DNA of 48,770 bases from Alphaproteobacteria bacterium (GTDB lineage Bacteria; Pseudomonadota; Alphaproteobacteria; Puniceispirillales; Puniceispirillaceae), in NCBI GenBank assembly GCA_011524735.1, contig WTJS01000047.1, positions 1-48,770 of the forward strand. The letters run 5' to 3'. Within the stretch, counting starts at the first letter, position 1. Each line of letters opens with the position of its first letter. Below, piece after piece: positions 35,283 to 43,366 of this stretch. The notes under the pieces were generated by a model. It searched no databases, was not told the DNA's origin, and saw only the letters and a program-made list of their open reading frames with translations. The position numbers were made by a program, and so were the translations under genes.

Positions 35283-36200
35283 ATGACACAGCGTCCCTAT
35301 CACGGTATCTGGCCAGTCGCCCCGACACCCTTCACCGAAAATGGTGCCATCGATGATGACGGCATGCGCCGGGTGCTGGACTGCGTGATTGATCAGGGAT
35401 GTGATGGTCTCTGTATCCTTGCCAATTTTTCCGAGCAGTTTCTGATTTCAGATGCCGAGCGGGATCACCTCATGGAACTGTGCCTGACCCATGTAGATGG
35501 ACGCGTGCCGGTGATTGTCACAATCAGCCATTTCGCAACGGATATCGTTGTTGCAAGGGCCCGCCGGGCCAAGGAGCTTGGCGCGGCCATCGTAATGATG
35601 ATGGCGCCCTATCACGGGGCCTTGCTGAAAGGGACGGCGCAGCAGACCTTTGACCAGTTCCGGATCGTTGGCGATGTCGGCATCCCCATCATGATTCAGG
35701 ATGCGCCTCTGTCAGGTGTCGATCTGCCAGTACCGCTGCTGGCCAGAATGGCCACTGAAATTGAAATGGTGAAGCTGTTCAAGATCGAATCGACAGGGGT
35801 CGCCAATAAGATTCGTGCTCTGATCGATGCGGCAGGCGACGCCATTGAAGGCCCCTTTGATGGCGAGGAAGGCATTACCCTTCTGGCCGATCTTGACGGC
35901 GGCGCGACGGGGTCCATGACATCGGCCATGATCCCTGATCTGATCCGGCCGGTGATTACGGCGCATGCTGCCGGTGATCGCAACGCGGCCGTTGCAGGCT
36001 ATACGCGCGTGCTACCAGCCATCAATCATGAAAACCGCCAGTGCGGTTTCCGCGCAGCAAAAGCCGCGATGGTTGAAGGCGGCGTTATCAAGTCGGATTT
36101 CTGCCGTCACCCGATCGACCCTCTCCCCGATGCTACCCGCAATGAGCTTCTTGGGCTGCTTCGGGATCTGGATCCAATTGTGCTGAACTGGGGAAAATAG
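35283..36200 (+). CDS. DapA-family aldolase/dehydratase with a missing tyrosine
   Basis: A 305-residue (beta/alpha)8 member of the dihydrodipicolinate synthase family, using a Schiff-base lysine. K167 in VKLFKIESTG aligns with the family lysine. The residue where DapA has its catalytic Tyr (IxLYNVP) is Gln here (IMIQDAP), and the usual GTTGE loop is replaced by ANFSEQF. It is therefore not a lysine-pathway enzyme. Its neighbour suggests cleavage or dehydration of a 2-keto-3-deoxy sugar acid to the semialdehyde that the ALDH oxidises. The start ATG is 15 bases after the ALDH stop with AAGGAG before it, and gntR follows after 3 bases. Confidence 0.88.
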   Translation: MTQRPYHGIWPVAPTPFTENGAIDDDGMRRVLDCVIDQGCDGLCILANFSEQFLISDAERDHLMELCLTHVDGRVPVIVTISHFATDIVVARARRAKELGAAIVMMMAPYHGALLKGTAQQTFDQFRIVGDVGIPIMIQDAPLSGVDLPVPLLARMATEIEMVKLFKIESTGVANKIRALIDAAGDAIEGPFDGEEGITLLADLDGGATGSMTSAMIPDLIRPVITAHAAGDRNAAVAGYTRVLPAINHENRQCGFRAAKAAMVEGGVIKSDFCRHPIDPLPDATRNELLGLLRDLDPIVLNWGK

Positions 36201-36203
36201 AGC

Positions 36204-36914
36204 ATGGGCAAGCAGGCAACCCTGAACAACCTCGTTGAGATTGGTGATATCAAGCCAAGCCAGCGCCGGTCTCTGAGCGCAGAAACAGCCGATAAGCTGC
36301 GGGAACTGATCCTGCTGGAAAAGCTGCCACCGGGCATGCATATTCCCGAACGCGATCTGGCAGAAGTGCTTGGCATCAGCCGCACCCCGATGCGTGAGGC
36401 GCTGCGTATTCTTGAAAGTGAAGGGCTGGTTGATTACACCGCGACCCGGCGATCACGAGTTGCCAACCCCTCGCTTGAGGAACTGTCAAACAGCATGAAG
36501 GTTCTTGGCTCACTTGAGGCGCTCGCCGGAGAGCTTGCCTGTGCTAATGCAACCGATGCAGAGCTTGAAGAAATTGCCATTCTGGACCAGCAGATGTCAG
36601 ACGGAAGCAATAACATGCTGTCGATTGATTTCTTCAAGACGGACATGCAGTTCCACACAACCATTGTTGCGGCCAGCCGCAATGAATCCTTGATCGACAC
36701 ACATCAGAAATTCAACGCACGGCTTTGGCGGGCACGCTTTCTGTCATCGCGGAAGATTGATGCGCGCGTGACAACACTGAACCAGCATAATGACATCACT
36801 GATGCGCTGACCCGCAGAGATGCCAAGGCAGCAGCCGAGGCCATGCGCATCCACATTGAAACAGCCATTGGCAATCTTGTTATGTCCGATGACGGACAGG
36901 AGACTTCATCATGA
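36204..36914 (+). CDS. GntR-family regulator with FCD domain
   Basis: A 236-residue transcription factor. The N-terminal winged helix-turn-helix spans about 25-90 (LPPGMHIPERDLAEVLGISRTPMREALRILESEGLV). The FCD effector domain (about 95-225) has the likely metal tetrad D147, H151, H195, H217. Such regulators usually bind small organic acids and repress catabolic operons. It sits in the middle of the operon it should control, three bases after the DapA homologue and overlapping pdxA2 by four bases (ATGA). The shared GGTATACC-centred sites of the island have the symmetry expected for FCD-type GntR operators, so it is the best candidate for their regulator; this is inference. Confidence 0.93.
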   Translation: MGKQATLNNLVEIGDIKPSQRRSLSAETADKLRELILLEKLPPGMHIPERDLAEVLGISRTPMREALRILESEGLVDYTATRRSRVANPSLEELSNSMKVLGSLEALAGELACANATDAELEEIAILDQQMSDGSNNMLSIDFFKTDMQFHTTIVAASRNESLIDTHQKFNARLWRARFLSSRKIDARVTTLNQHNDITDALTRRDAKAAAEAMRIHIETAIGNLVMSDDGQETSS

Positions 36915-37915
36915 AACCGCGTATCGGCATTATTCCAGGTGATCCGGGCGGCATTGGCCCAGAATTGATTGCCAAACTTCTGTCCGATCCAGAGGTTGCC
37001 GAAAAGGCAGACATTCTGCTGATTGGTGACAGGCATCTTTTCGAACTTGGTCAGCGCCAAGCCGGTCAGGACATCGAGATGACGGATTGCAACGCGCGTC
37101 AGGATGAGTGGGCTTCACTCTCCGGCTTTGCCCTGCATCACCGCGACACCATTACCCCTGAAGAGGTCAGGCTTGCCGAAGTCACCTATGCCAACGGCCA
37201 TTCTGCTCTGGATAATCTGAACTGTGCTCTTGAAATGGCACGGGACGGTGTGATTGACGCCATCACTTTCGGACCATTCAACAAAGCAGCCCTGATCGAG
37301 GCTGGGCTTGGCCATGAGGATGAGCTTCACTACATGGCAGAGTTTCTGGGGGTCGAAACCTATATCTCCGAATTGAACACGCTGAACGGCATCTGGACCA
37401 GCCGGGTGTCCAGCCATATCGCTCTCAAGGACGTGTCCAGCTTCATTACTGAGCATCGCATCACTGAGGCAGTACATCTTATTGATCGCACGCTGCGGCG
37501 CTCTGGCCTCGCGCGGCCCCGCCTGTCAGTTGCCGCTCTGAACCCGCATGCCGGAGACAATGGCAATTTCGGCATGGAAGAAATTGAAGTGATCAATCCA
37601 ACGGTTGAAACGCTCCGCCAGAAGCAGGTCAATGTCGATGGGCCCTGGCCTTCGGACACTGTTTTTCTGAAAGCCAAGGCTGGTGACGTTGACGGAATCA
37701 TCACCATGTATCATGACCAGGGTCAGATTGCGCTAAAGCTTATGGGGTTTGACCGCGGCGTGACAGTACAGGGCGGCATCCCGTTTCCAGTCACAACACC
37801 CGCGCATGGTACAGCCTTCGATATCGCCGGTCAGGGAACTGCGGATGTTGGCGCAACCCGCGCAGCCTTCGATATCGCCTGTGACATGGTCAGCCATTGG
37901 GAGGCCGTTGCCTGA
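36911..37915 (+). CDS. pdxA2: PdxA2-type NAD-dependent dehydrogenase
   Basis: A 334-residue member of the PdxA family, related to 4-hydroxythreonine-4-phosphate dehydrogenase. The metal His residues are visible: H169 (VSSHIALKD), H213 (NPHAGDNG) and H268 (MYHDQGQI), with TTPAHGTAFDIAG near the C-terminus. PdxA2 paralogues in catabolic islands oxidise phosphorylated four-carbon sugar acids such as threonate and erythronate 4-phosphate. The usual partner there is a DUF1537 kinase, which is absent here. The substrate is therefore uncertain. It overlaps gntR by four bases, and the enolase-superfamily gene begins 22 bases later. It is probably not the vitamin B6 enzyme. Confidence 0.86.
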   Translation: MKPRIGIIPGDPGGIGPELIAKLLSDPEVAEKADILLIGDRHLFELGQRQAGQDIEMTDCNARQDEWASLSGFALHHRDTITPEEVRLAEVTYANGHSALDNLNCALEMARDGVIDAITFGPFNKAALIEAGLGHEDELHYMAEFLGVETYISELNTLNGIWTSRVSSHIALKDVSSFITEHRITEAVHLIDRTLRRSGLARPRLSVAALNPHAGDNGNFGMEEIEVINPTVETLRQKQVNVDGPWPSDTVFLKAKAGDVDGIITMYHDQGQIALKLMGFDRGVTVQGGIPFPVTTPAHGTAFDIAGQGTADVGATRAAFDIACDMVSHWEAVA

Positions 37916-37937
37916 TTGTGGCACGCAATATTGAACC

Positions 37938-39065
37938 ATGAAGATTACCGCTATCCGGGCCCATGCTCTCAGCCTTCCTGTTACGCTTGATATCACGCAG
38001 CCTGGCAAGCCGCTGAAGCATCAGGTCTGTGTCGTTGAAATCGAAACAGACGCCGGCATTACAGGACATGGCCTAACATCGATTGGGCCAGCGGTTCCGA
38101 TCAAGGCAGCGATCGATGCCATTGCCGCTCCGCAGATCATCGGCATGGATCCCATGAACCATGAACGCATCTGGGACCGTCTCTACTGGGCACTTGTACC
38201 ACGCGGACAGAGTGGTATTGGCATGCACGCCATTGCCGCCATTGACGTTGCGATATGGGACATACGCGGCAAGGCTCTTGGTCAGCCAATATGGAAGCTT
38301 CTGGGCGGCGCTCGTGACGCCTGCCCTGTCTATGTCACCTTCGGATTCGGCGTCTATGGAGATGATGAACTTGGTCCAGCCGCCGAAGCCTGGCGACAAC
38401 GAGGATTTTCACGCCTGAAAATGACCGTTGGTAACAGTGCCCTGCAACGACGGGATGAACCCCGCCTCTTAAGCGATGTTATCCGTCAGGACGAACACCG
38501 CGTTAAGGCTGTTCGTGAGGCAGCCGGCGCTGATGCCGAGCTATTCATCGATGCGAATTGCAGTCTTGATTATTTTCACGCTGTGGAGTTGGCCGGGGCG
38601 CTGATGCCCCATCACATCACCTTCTTCGAAGAACCCATCACGCAGAATGATGTACGCCAGATGGCTGACCTCAGGCGGGCCACCGGCATGCGAGTTGCCT
38701 GCGGACAGAATGAAGCGCAGTCCTACCGCTTCCGCGACATGCTGATGGCTGAAGCGGTCGACATGATCCAACCCAATGTGGTGATTACCGGCGGTTTTAC
38801 GCAATGCGCCAAGATCGCGGCAATGGCGGCAGCCTTCAATGTCAGTGTCGATAATGGCGGCGCCTGGCCGTTCTTCAACGCCCATCTTCAGGCTGGCGTA
38901 TCAAATGGTGGCCTTGTTGAAATGCATTACTCCTCAGTTGAGGCCTGCCGCCTGATCTATGACGGGTTGCCAGAGGCAGCCGATGACTGGATCAGCATGA
39001 GCGATACGCCGGGGCTTGGTTTCGACCTGAATACAGACCGGCTTGACGCGTTTCGTATCGGCTGA
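37938..39065 (+). CDS. Enolase-superfamily (MR/MLE-type) protein with an altered active site
   Basis: A 375-residue member of the mandelate racemase/muconate lactonising family. Metal ligands D205 (FIDANCS) and E231 or E232 (FFEEP) are conserved. The third position is Gln257 in ACGQNE, where relatives have Glu, though E259 is next to it. The K-x-K base pair reads K161-M-T163, so the second lysine is lost. The acid-base dyad of mandelate racemase (Asp270, His297) is Asn280 and Asn306/Gly307 here. The fold is clear, but neither a racemase nor a standard dehydratase active site is present. In context it would be a sugar-acid or other hydroxy-acid lyase. It ends the GntR operon, before the terminator shared with tctA. 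Confidence 0.87.
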   Translation: MKITAIRAHALSLPVTLDITQPGKPLKHQVCVVEIETDAGITGHGLTSIGPAVPIKAAIDAIAAPQIIGMDPMNHERIWDRLYWALVPRGQSGIGMHAIAAIDVAIWDIRGKALGQPIWKLLGGARDACPVYVTFGFGVYGDDELGPAAEAWRQRGFSRLKMTVGNSALQRRDEPRLLSDVIRQDEHRVKAVREAAGADAELFIDANCSLDYFHAVELAGALMPHHITFFEEPITQNDVRQMADLRRATGMRVACGQNEAQSYRFRDMLMAEAVDMIQPNVVITGGFTQCAKIAAMAAAFNVSVDNGGAWPFFNAHLQAGVSNGGLVEMHYSSVEACRLIYDGLPEAADDWISMSDTPGLGFDLNTDRLDAFRIG

Positions 39066-39083
39066 GCCGTCTTTGCTTCCAGA

Positions 39084-39129
39084 ATCCCATCCAACAAAAA
39101 GGGCGTATCCCATCCAACAAAAAGGGCGT
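39084..39129. repeat. Perfect 23-bp tandem duplication at the tctA/enolase convergent end
   Basis: The 23 bases at 39084-39106 are repeated exactly at 39107-39129. Both copies end in AAAAAGGGCGT, and the second copy's end is the left arm of the terminator at 39122-39151. The duplication has copied part of a terminator T-tract (as read on the minus strand). It is the second small tandem duplication in the window. Confidence 0.92.
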
Positions 39130-39151
39130 GACAGAGCCCCGTCACGCCCTT
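39122..39151 (-). terminator. Intrinsic terminator of the tct operon
   Basis: AAGGGCGTGAC (39122-39132) pairs perfectly with GTCACGCCCTT (39141-39151) around an eight-base loop. On the minus strand the stem is followed by TTTTTGTTGG, so it ends leftward transcription of tctCBA. Rightward it lacks a T-run. Confidence 0.85.
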
Positions 39152-39173
39152 CCTGCCTTGGAAGGAACCAGGT

Positions 39174-40682
39174 TTAGTTTACGTCCTGCTTTGCGTCCGA
39201 TGATTTGCCCTGCTTGGTAATCATCGACACGATCTGCGACCCGAACAGGCCAAGGAAGGACAATACCAGGAACAGCAGCGCAAGCGGCTGAGCCAGGATC
39301 ATCCACCAGGCGCCGTCGAACATCTTCAGTGAGTTCTGAAGATTCACCTCAACCATGTGACCAAGGATGAGACCAACGGCAATCGGTGCTACCGAGAAGC
39401 CATGACGGCGGGCGAAAAACCCAACCACGCCAAAGATCAGGGCAATCCAAACATCCAACAGCGAAGCTGCCAGCGAATAGGCACCAATCACCGACAGTGC
39501 GAATACAATCGGCCACAATATGGCGGTCGGGATCAGTGAAATACGGGCAAAAAGCTTTGCCGCATACAGCCCCATCCCGAGGAAGATGATGTTTGCCACA
39601 AGCATCGCGCCAAAAATCTGATAGACCGTGTCCACCTGTTCCGTGAACAGATAGGGCCCTGGACGCAGACCATGCACCATCAACCCGACAAGGATGATGG
39701 CCGTCGTGCCGCTTCCCGGAATGCCGAGCACCATGGTCGGCACCATTGCACCGCCGGTCGCCGCATTGTTCGCCGCTTCCGCACCAGCAATGCCTTCAAC
39801 CGAACCCTTGCCAAATTCCTCACGGTTCTTTGACCATCGCCGTGCTTCGGAATAGCCAATCATTGAGGCAACAGTCGCCCCTTCAGCTGGTAGAATACCA
39901 ATGAAGGTGCCGATGCCAGATGATCGCGCAATGGTTTTCCAGATGCGTTTGTAATCTTCACGCGTCGGCAGTTTGACCGCCTTCAACGTGACCATGTCTG
40001 CTACCAGATGCGCATTCTTTGACTGCACCAGCAGCTCCGATATGGCGAACAGTCCGATCATCACAGGTACGAAGGACAACCCTTCATAAAGCTCATAATT
40101 GCCGAACATGAAGCGCTCGATGGATGTCACGCGCTCAGCGCCAATGGTGGCAAGCCACACGCCAAAGACGCCACCTATGAGGTTCTTTACCGCGCCACCA
40201 GCACCGACACTTGCCAGCATCGATAGTCCGAAAATCGTCAGGGCAAAATATTCTGGCGGCCTGAATTCATAGGCCACCCGGGCCAACATCGGGGCAGCAA
40301 GACACAGAATAATGACTGAGAAAATCCCCCCGATCGTGCTGGACACAACGGCAACGCCAAGGGCGCGGCCGGCCTGACCACGCTGTGCCAGAGGAAAGCC
40401 GTCAAAGGTGGTTGCCGCAGCCGCGGATGTGCCGGGTGTATTGATCAGAATGGCTGTAATGGACCCGGCGAAGGTCGCCGAGACATATAACGTGGCCAGC
40501 ACGGCAATCGCGTTCACCGGCGTCATTGTCAACGTAAAGGGCAGCAGCAACGCCGCACCAGTCGTGGCACCAAGCCCGGGAAGAACCCCAATGATGATGC
40601 CGATAATCGTGGTCATGAAGATCAGTCCCAACAGGTACGGATCAAGCATGACCGAGCTCATTGCGGAAATGGCTTCAAGCAT
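39174..40682 (-). CDS. tctA: Tripartite tricarboxylate transporter permease, large subunit
   Basis: A 502-residue polytopic membrane protein of the TctA family with about ten to twelve helices. The family glycine-rich loops are present: GVLPGLGATTGAALLLPFT at about residues 32-50 and NTPGTSAAAATTFDGFPLAQ near 81-100. A second pair in the other half reads GILPAEGATVASMIGY and GIPGSGTTAIILVGLM. It is the large membrane subunit that, with TctB and the periplasmic TctC, imports a carboxylic acid using an ion gradient. The gene ends before the terminator at 39122, and tctB starts 11 bases upstream of it. The substrate is not visible. Confidence 0.94.
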   Translation of the reverse strand: MLEAISAMSSVMLDPYLLGLIFMTTIIGIIIGVLPGLGATTGAALLLPFTLTMTPVNAIAVLATLYVSATFAGSITAILINTPGTSAAAATTFDGFPLAQRGQAGRALGVAVVSSTIGGIFSVIILCLAAPMLARVAYEFRPPEYFALTIFGLSMLASVGAGGAVKNLIGGVFGVWLATIGAERVTSIERFMFGNYELYEGLSFVPVMIGLFAISELLVQSKNAHLVADMVTLKAVKLPTREDYKRIWKTIARSSGIGTFIGILPAEGATVASMIGYSEARRWSKNREEFGKGSVEGIAGAEAANNAATGGAMVPTMVLGIPGSGTTAIILVGLMVHGLRPGPYLFTEQVDTVYQIFGAMLVANIIFLGMGLYAAKLFARISLIPTAILWPIVFALSVIGAYSLAASLLDVWIALIFGVVGFFARRHGFSVAPIAVGLILGHMVEVNLQNSLKMFDGAWWMILAQPLALLFLVLSFLGLFGSQIVSMITKQGKSSDAKQDVN

Positions 40683-40693
40683 AAGGCGCTCCT

Positions 40694-41158
40694 TTATCCG
40701 TAATACCAGTTGGTGATCAGACCACGGGGGAACCGGATCTTCAGGACTTCGTCAAACAGCAGGAACAGAGACAGCGGCGTAACCACTGATACAAGGCCGG
40801 CAACATGAATGCGGCGCTCGCCCCAGCTGTAGCAGAGCACAAACATCACCACCGCAATGGCGATGAAGAAATCAGCATAGGTCGTCAGCAGATAGAAAGC
40901 TGCAAACATCGAGATGCTGACCCAGGTGGTAACCCCCTCAAGCTTGATTGGATCAGGTGGGTTCTGCTTCACCTGCCACACAAGGATCCCGATCAGGATC
41001 AGGTTGATCACCATTAGAAAAATAGGAAATGAACGTGGCTGCATGCTGTGACCGACAATCATCGGCGGCGATAGCTTCAGCTGCAGGGCCAGATAAATGA
41101 TCACCACCGAGAATACGGCTAGCAATCCTGGAACAATGAAAGGTCGCATAGATTTCAT
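40694..41158 (-). CDS. tctB: Tripartite tricarboxylate transporter small membrane subunit
   Basis: A 154-residue TctB protein with about four helices, beginning MRPFIVPGLLAVFSVVIIYLAL and ending in the amphipathic segment IRFPRGLITNWYYG. The conserved QPRSFPIFLMVINLILIGILV belongs to the second helix. It is the small partner of TctA. It lies 67 bases downstream of tctC and 11 bases upstream of tctA in one operon. The family is poorly conserved, so identification rests partly on position. Confidence 0.88.
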   Translation of the reverse strand: MKSMRPFIVPGLLAVFSVVIIYLALQLKLSPPMIVGHSMQPRSFPIFLMVINLILIGILVWQVKQNPPDPIKLEGVTTWVSISMFAAFYLLTTYADFFIAIAVVMFVLCYSWGERRIHVAGLVSVVTPLSLFLLFDEVLKIRFPRGLITNWYYG

Positions 41159-41225
41159 CCTTCGTAAGCACCCGGTGGGCAGCAGCTATGCGAAGCCGCC
41201 CACCGGTCTGTTCACGTGAGGACGA

Positions 41226-42200
41226 TTAGTCCATCAGCCCCATTTCTTTTAGGGCCGGACCAAACTCGTTGACCATCATCTTGATCTGCTCACCCCAGGC
41301 CTTGGATTCCATCGGCGAGGTTGAGTCCAGACCAGAGTTCATCAGGTAAGCCTGATACAGCGAGTGGCCCATGGCCTTGGTCATCGCAGCTTCCAGCTCG
41401 GCACGGCGCTCTTCAGACACACCCGCATGCGTTACGAAGCCACGTGTTGTAGACAGAACGAGATCAATGCCCATTTCCTTGGCGGTCTTGGCTGCAGGGA
41501 TTGGGTCCATGCGGTTCTCACCGAGGATGACCAGCGGGCAGACATCGCCAGCTTCGATTGGAGCAGACGCTTCGGACAGGTTCAGCGTACCGACGTCAAC
41601 AGCACCGGCAACAAGCTGAGTTGCCAGCTCACCGCCACCACCGAATGGGATGTAGGTTGGCATATCTACACCAAGACGCTTGGCCCAGAGATAGACTGTC
41701 AGATGGTCGATGGTGCCTGACGAGGTGCCGCCAAACTTCATCGAGTCACCAGCTTTCATGCCAGCAACAAACTCTTCAGGAGTCTTGTACGGGCTGGTCT
41801 TACAATTCACCATCAGGATCTGCGGGTCATTGGTACCGCGGGCAATTGGTGCCATATCCTCAATGGTCAGATCAGTCTTGCCCTTCGCCATCGTGATCGC
41901 GTGACCAACGGTGAAGGTAAGGACGGTATTACCGTCAGCTGGACGACCCTTGAAATACTGCATGGCAGCGGCACCACCGCCACCGCGCTTGTTAACCACG
42001 ACCATGTCCTGCTTCAGGTGACGGCGTGTACGGATCATCATCATCCGCGAGTTCACGTCGGTACCACCACCAGCGCCGGCATGGGTCACAACTTCAACAG
42101 TGCCTTCGGCAGCCGCAACAGGCATGGATGTCATAGCCATCACACCTGCCATCGACGCGATACCTACGCCTACCGACAGAATTTGTTTTGTGCTGAGCAT
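41226..42200 (-). CDS. tctC: TctC-type periplasmic substrate-binding protein
   Basis: A 324-residue periplasmic solute receptor of the TctC family. The signal peptide (MLSTKQILSVGVGIASMAGV...) ends with the AAA site near residue 31. The mature part has HAGAGGGTDVNSRMMMI, the carboxylate-binding region typical of the family, and FGGTSSGTIDHLTVYLWAK and IPFGGGGELATQLVAGAVDVG. Two cysteines (NCKTS, VCPLV) are present. It delivers a carboxylate to TctAB. Its start has a GGAGGAAG ribosome site. A long 5' leader of about 170 bases separates it from operator C, which suggests a regulated promoter. Confidence 0.94.
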   Translation of the reverse strand: MLSTKQILSVGVGIASMAGVMAMTSMPVAAAEGTVEVVTHAGAGGGTDVNSRMMMIRTRRHLKQDMVVVNKRGGGGAAAMQYFKGRPADGNTVLTFTVGHAITMAKGKTDLTIEDMAPIARGTNDPQILMVNCKTSPYKTPEEFVAGMKAGDSMKFGGTSSGTIDHLTVYLWAKRLGVDMPTYIPFGGGGELATQLVAGAVDVGTLNLSEASAPIEAGDVCPLVILGENRMDPIPAAKTAKEMGIDLVLSTTRGFVTHAGVSEERRAELEAAMTKAMGHSLYQAYLMNSGLDSTSPMESKAWGEQIKMMVNEFGPALKEMGLMD

Positions 42201-42373
42201 TTCTTCCTCCCAGAATTTTGTTTCGCTCTTCGCATTTCACAGAACGGTGGCGAAGGGCTGCTCCCTTACTCCGCTGGCCGACAGCCGATAGAGTGGGATT
42301 TTTTGCAGGTCACCCGACGAAATTCACACGCTCTACATTCAGGGATTTTGGAATTAAACCTCACCCCTACAAA

Positions 42374-42397
42374 ATACGGTATACCAAATATTTTGGT
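42374..42397 (-). promoter_or_regulatory. Operator-like site C, upstream of tctC
   Basis: Read on the minus strand, ATTTGGTATACCGTAT (42389-42374) contains the shared core. On the plus strand an overlapping inverted repeat ACCAAA-TAT-TTTGGT (42383-42397) extends it. It lies 173 bases before the tctC start, between tctC and the isomerase gene, so it is positioned for the leftward tct promoter. Confidence 0.75.
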
Positions 42398-42478
42398 TAA
42401 ACAACGTCCAAAGTGGCACCTTTTGACGCGTCAGGAATAAAAGCAGACGCACCTGGCATCAGCGGCTCAGGCCAACGG

Positions 42479-43321
42479 TCAATCAACCTTCAGACCAGCT
42501 TCGCGGGCGCGGTCAACCATATAGTCCCGTCCCACCAGCATATCGTCGATGCTGCCAAACCCATTGGTGTAGTGGCCGGTATATCCCATGCCTTCGATTT
42601 TCTTGAACATGGCACCGAAATCGATGGTGCCGTCGCCAGGCTGCTGATGGATCTCGTAAGACCCGTTATTGTCCGCAAGCCGCACTTCATGACACAGGCT
42701 GAAATCCATGGCGTCAATGAAATTGGCGATACCAACACCGGGCAGAAAATGCGCATGATTGGCGGTAAAGGACCAGCGCACGGCCGGGCTATCAATCTCA
42801 CGGAAAAAATGCATGCATTCCGCCGGGGTAACCGGCATGTAATTGACCTCGGCCAGCACCGGTTCCCAATTGAGGTTCTCCAGGAGCAGCAACACGCCCT
42901 TTTCAGCCGCGTAATCGCCAATACGCCGCAGACGGTCAATCGACGCCTGCATGCGAAGTTTTTTACAGGCCGTGAAGTGATACCCGCCATGAACCACGAT
43001 CCATTTCGCGTTCAGTTTGGGCGCAAGATCGATATAGGCCTTCATATAGGCATCAACCGCATCGCGGCAGAAAGGTGAGAATTCAGCAACATTCACCCCT
43101 GACAGGGTATGAAGACCAAAATTGATCCCGCTTTCATCCAGAAGCTCGCGCACCCCGGCACACCGTGCATCATCAAATGTTTCAAGCGCGTTGGGGGCGA
43201 TGTCCGTCTGCGCATCAATGAAGTGCACGTCGTTTTCAGCCGCCCAGCGAATGCCATCCTCAAGCGGCAGGCGCCTGCCAAGGTCAACACCGATCCTCTG
43301 TTTCAGTGACTTTCCAGACAT
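42479..43321 (-). CDS. TIM-barrel sugar isomerase/epimerase-like protein
   Basis: A 280-residue AP-endonuclease-2-like (beta/alpha)8 protein of the xylose-isomerase-like group, close in style to hydroxypyruvate isomerases and inosose-type epimerases. Metal-binding candidates are H in VVHGGYHF, E in LLLENLNWEPV, H in FTANHAHFLPG, and the E/H pair near the C-terminus (CHEVRLADNN and GDGTIDF). It should interconvert a keto- or aldo-sugar acid or a related hydroxycarbonyl compound. It follows the second crotonase and CoA-transferase in one leftward unit. The substrate is unknown. Confidence 0.82.
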   Translation of the reverse strand: MSGKSLKQRIGVDLGRRLPLEDGIRWAAENDVHFIDAQTDIAPNALETFDDARCAGVRELLDESGINFGLHTLSGVNVAEFSPFCRDAVDAYMKAYIDLAPKLNAKWIVVHGGYHFTACKKLRMQASIDRLRRIGDYAAEKGVLLLLENLNWEPVLAEVNYMPVTPAECMHFFREIDSPAVRWSFTANHAHFLPGVGIANFIDAMDFSLCHEVRLADNNGSYEIHQQPGDGTIDFGAMFKKIEGMGYTGHYTNGFGSIDDMLVGRDYMVDRAREAGLKVD

Positions 43322-43366
43322 GCATTCCTCCCTCTTTTGTTTTGTGATGTGTCGATCTATGCCGAC

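Noticed and set aside
42413-43078. Plus-strand open frame of 221 codons
   Set aside because: It is antisense to the TIM-barrel isomerase gene, which has a good family match; the frame has no ribosome site.
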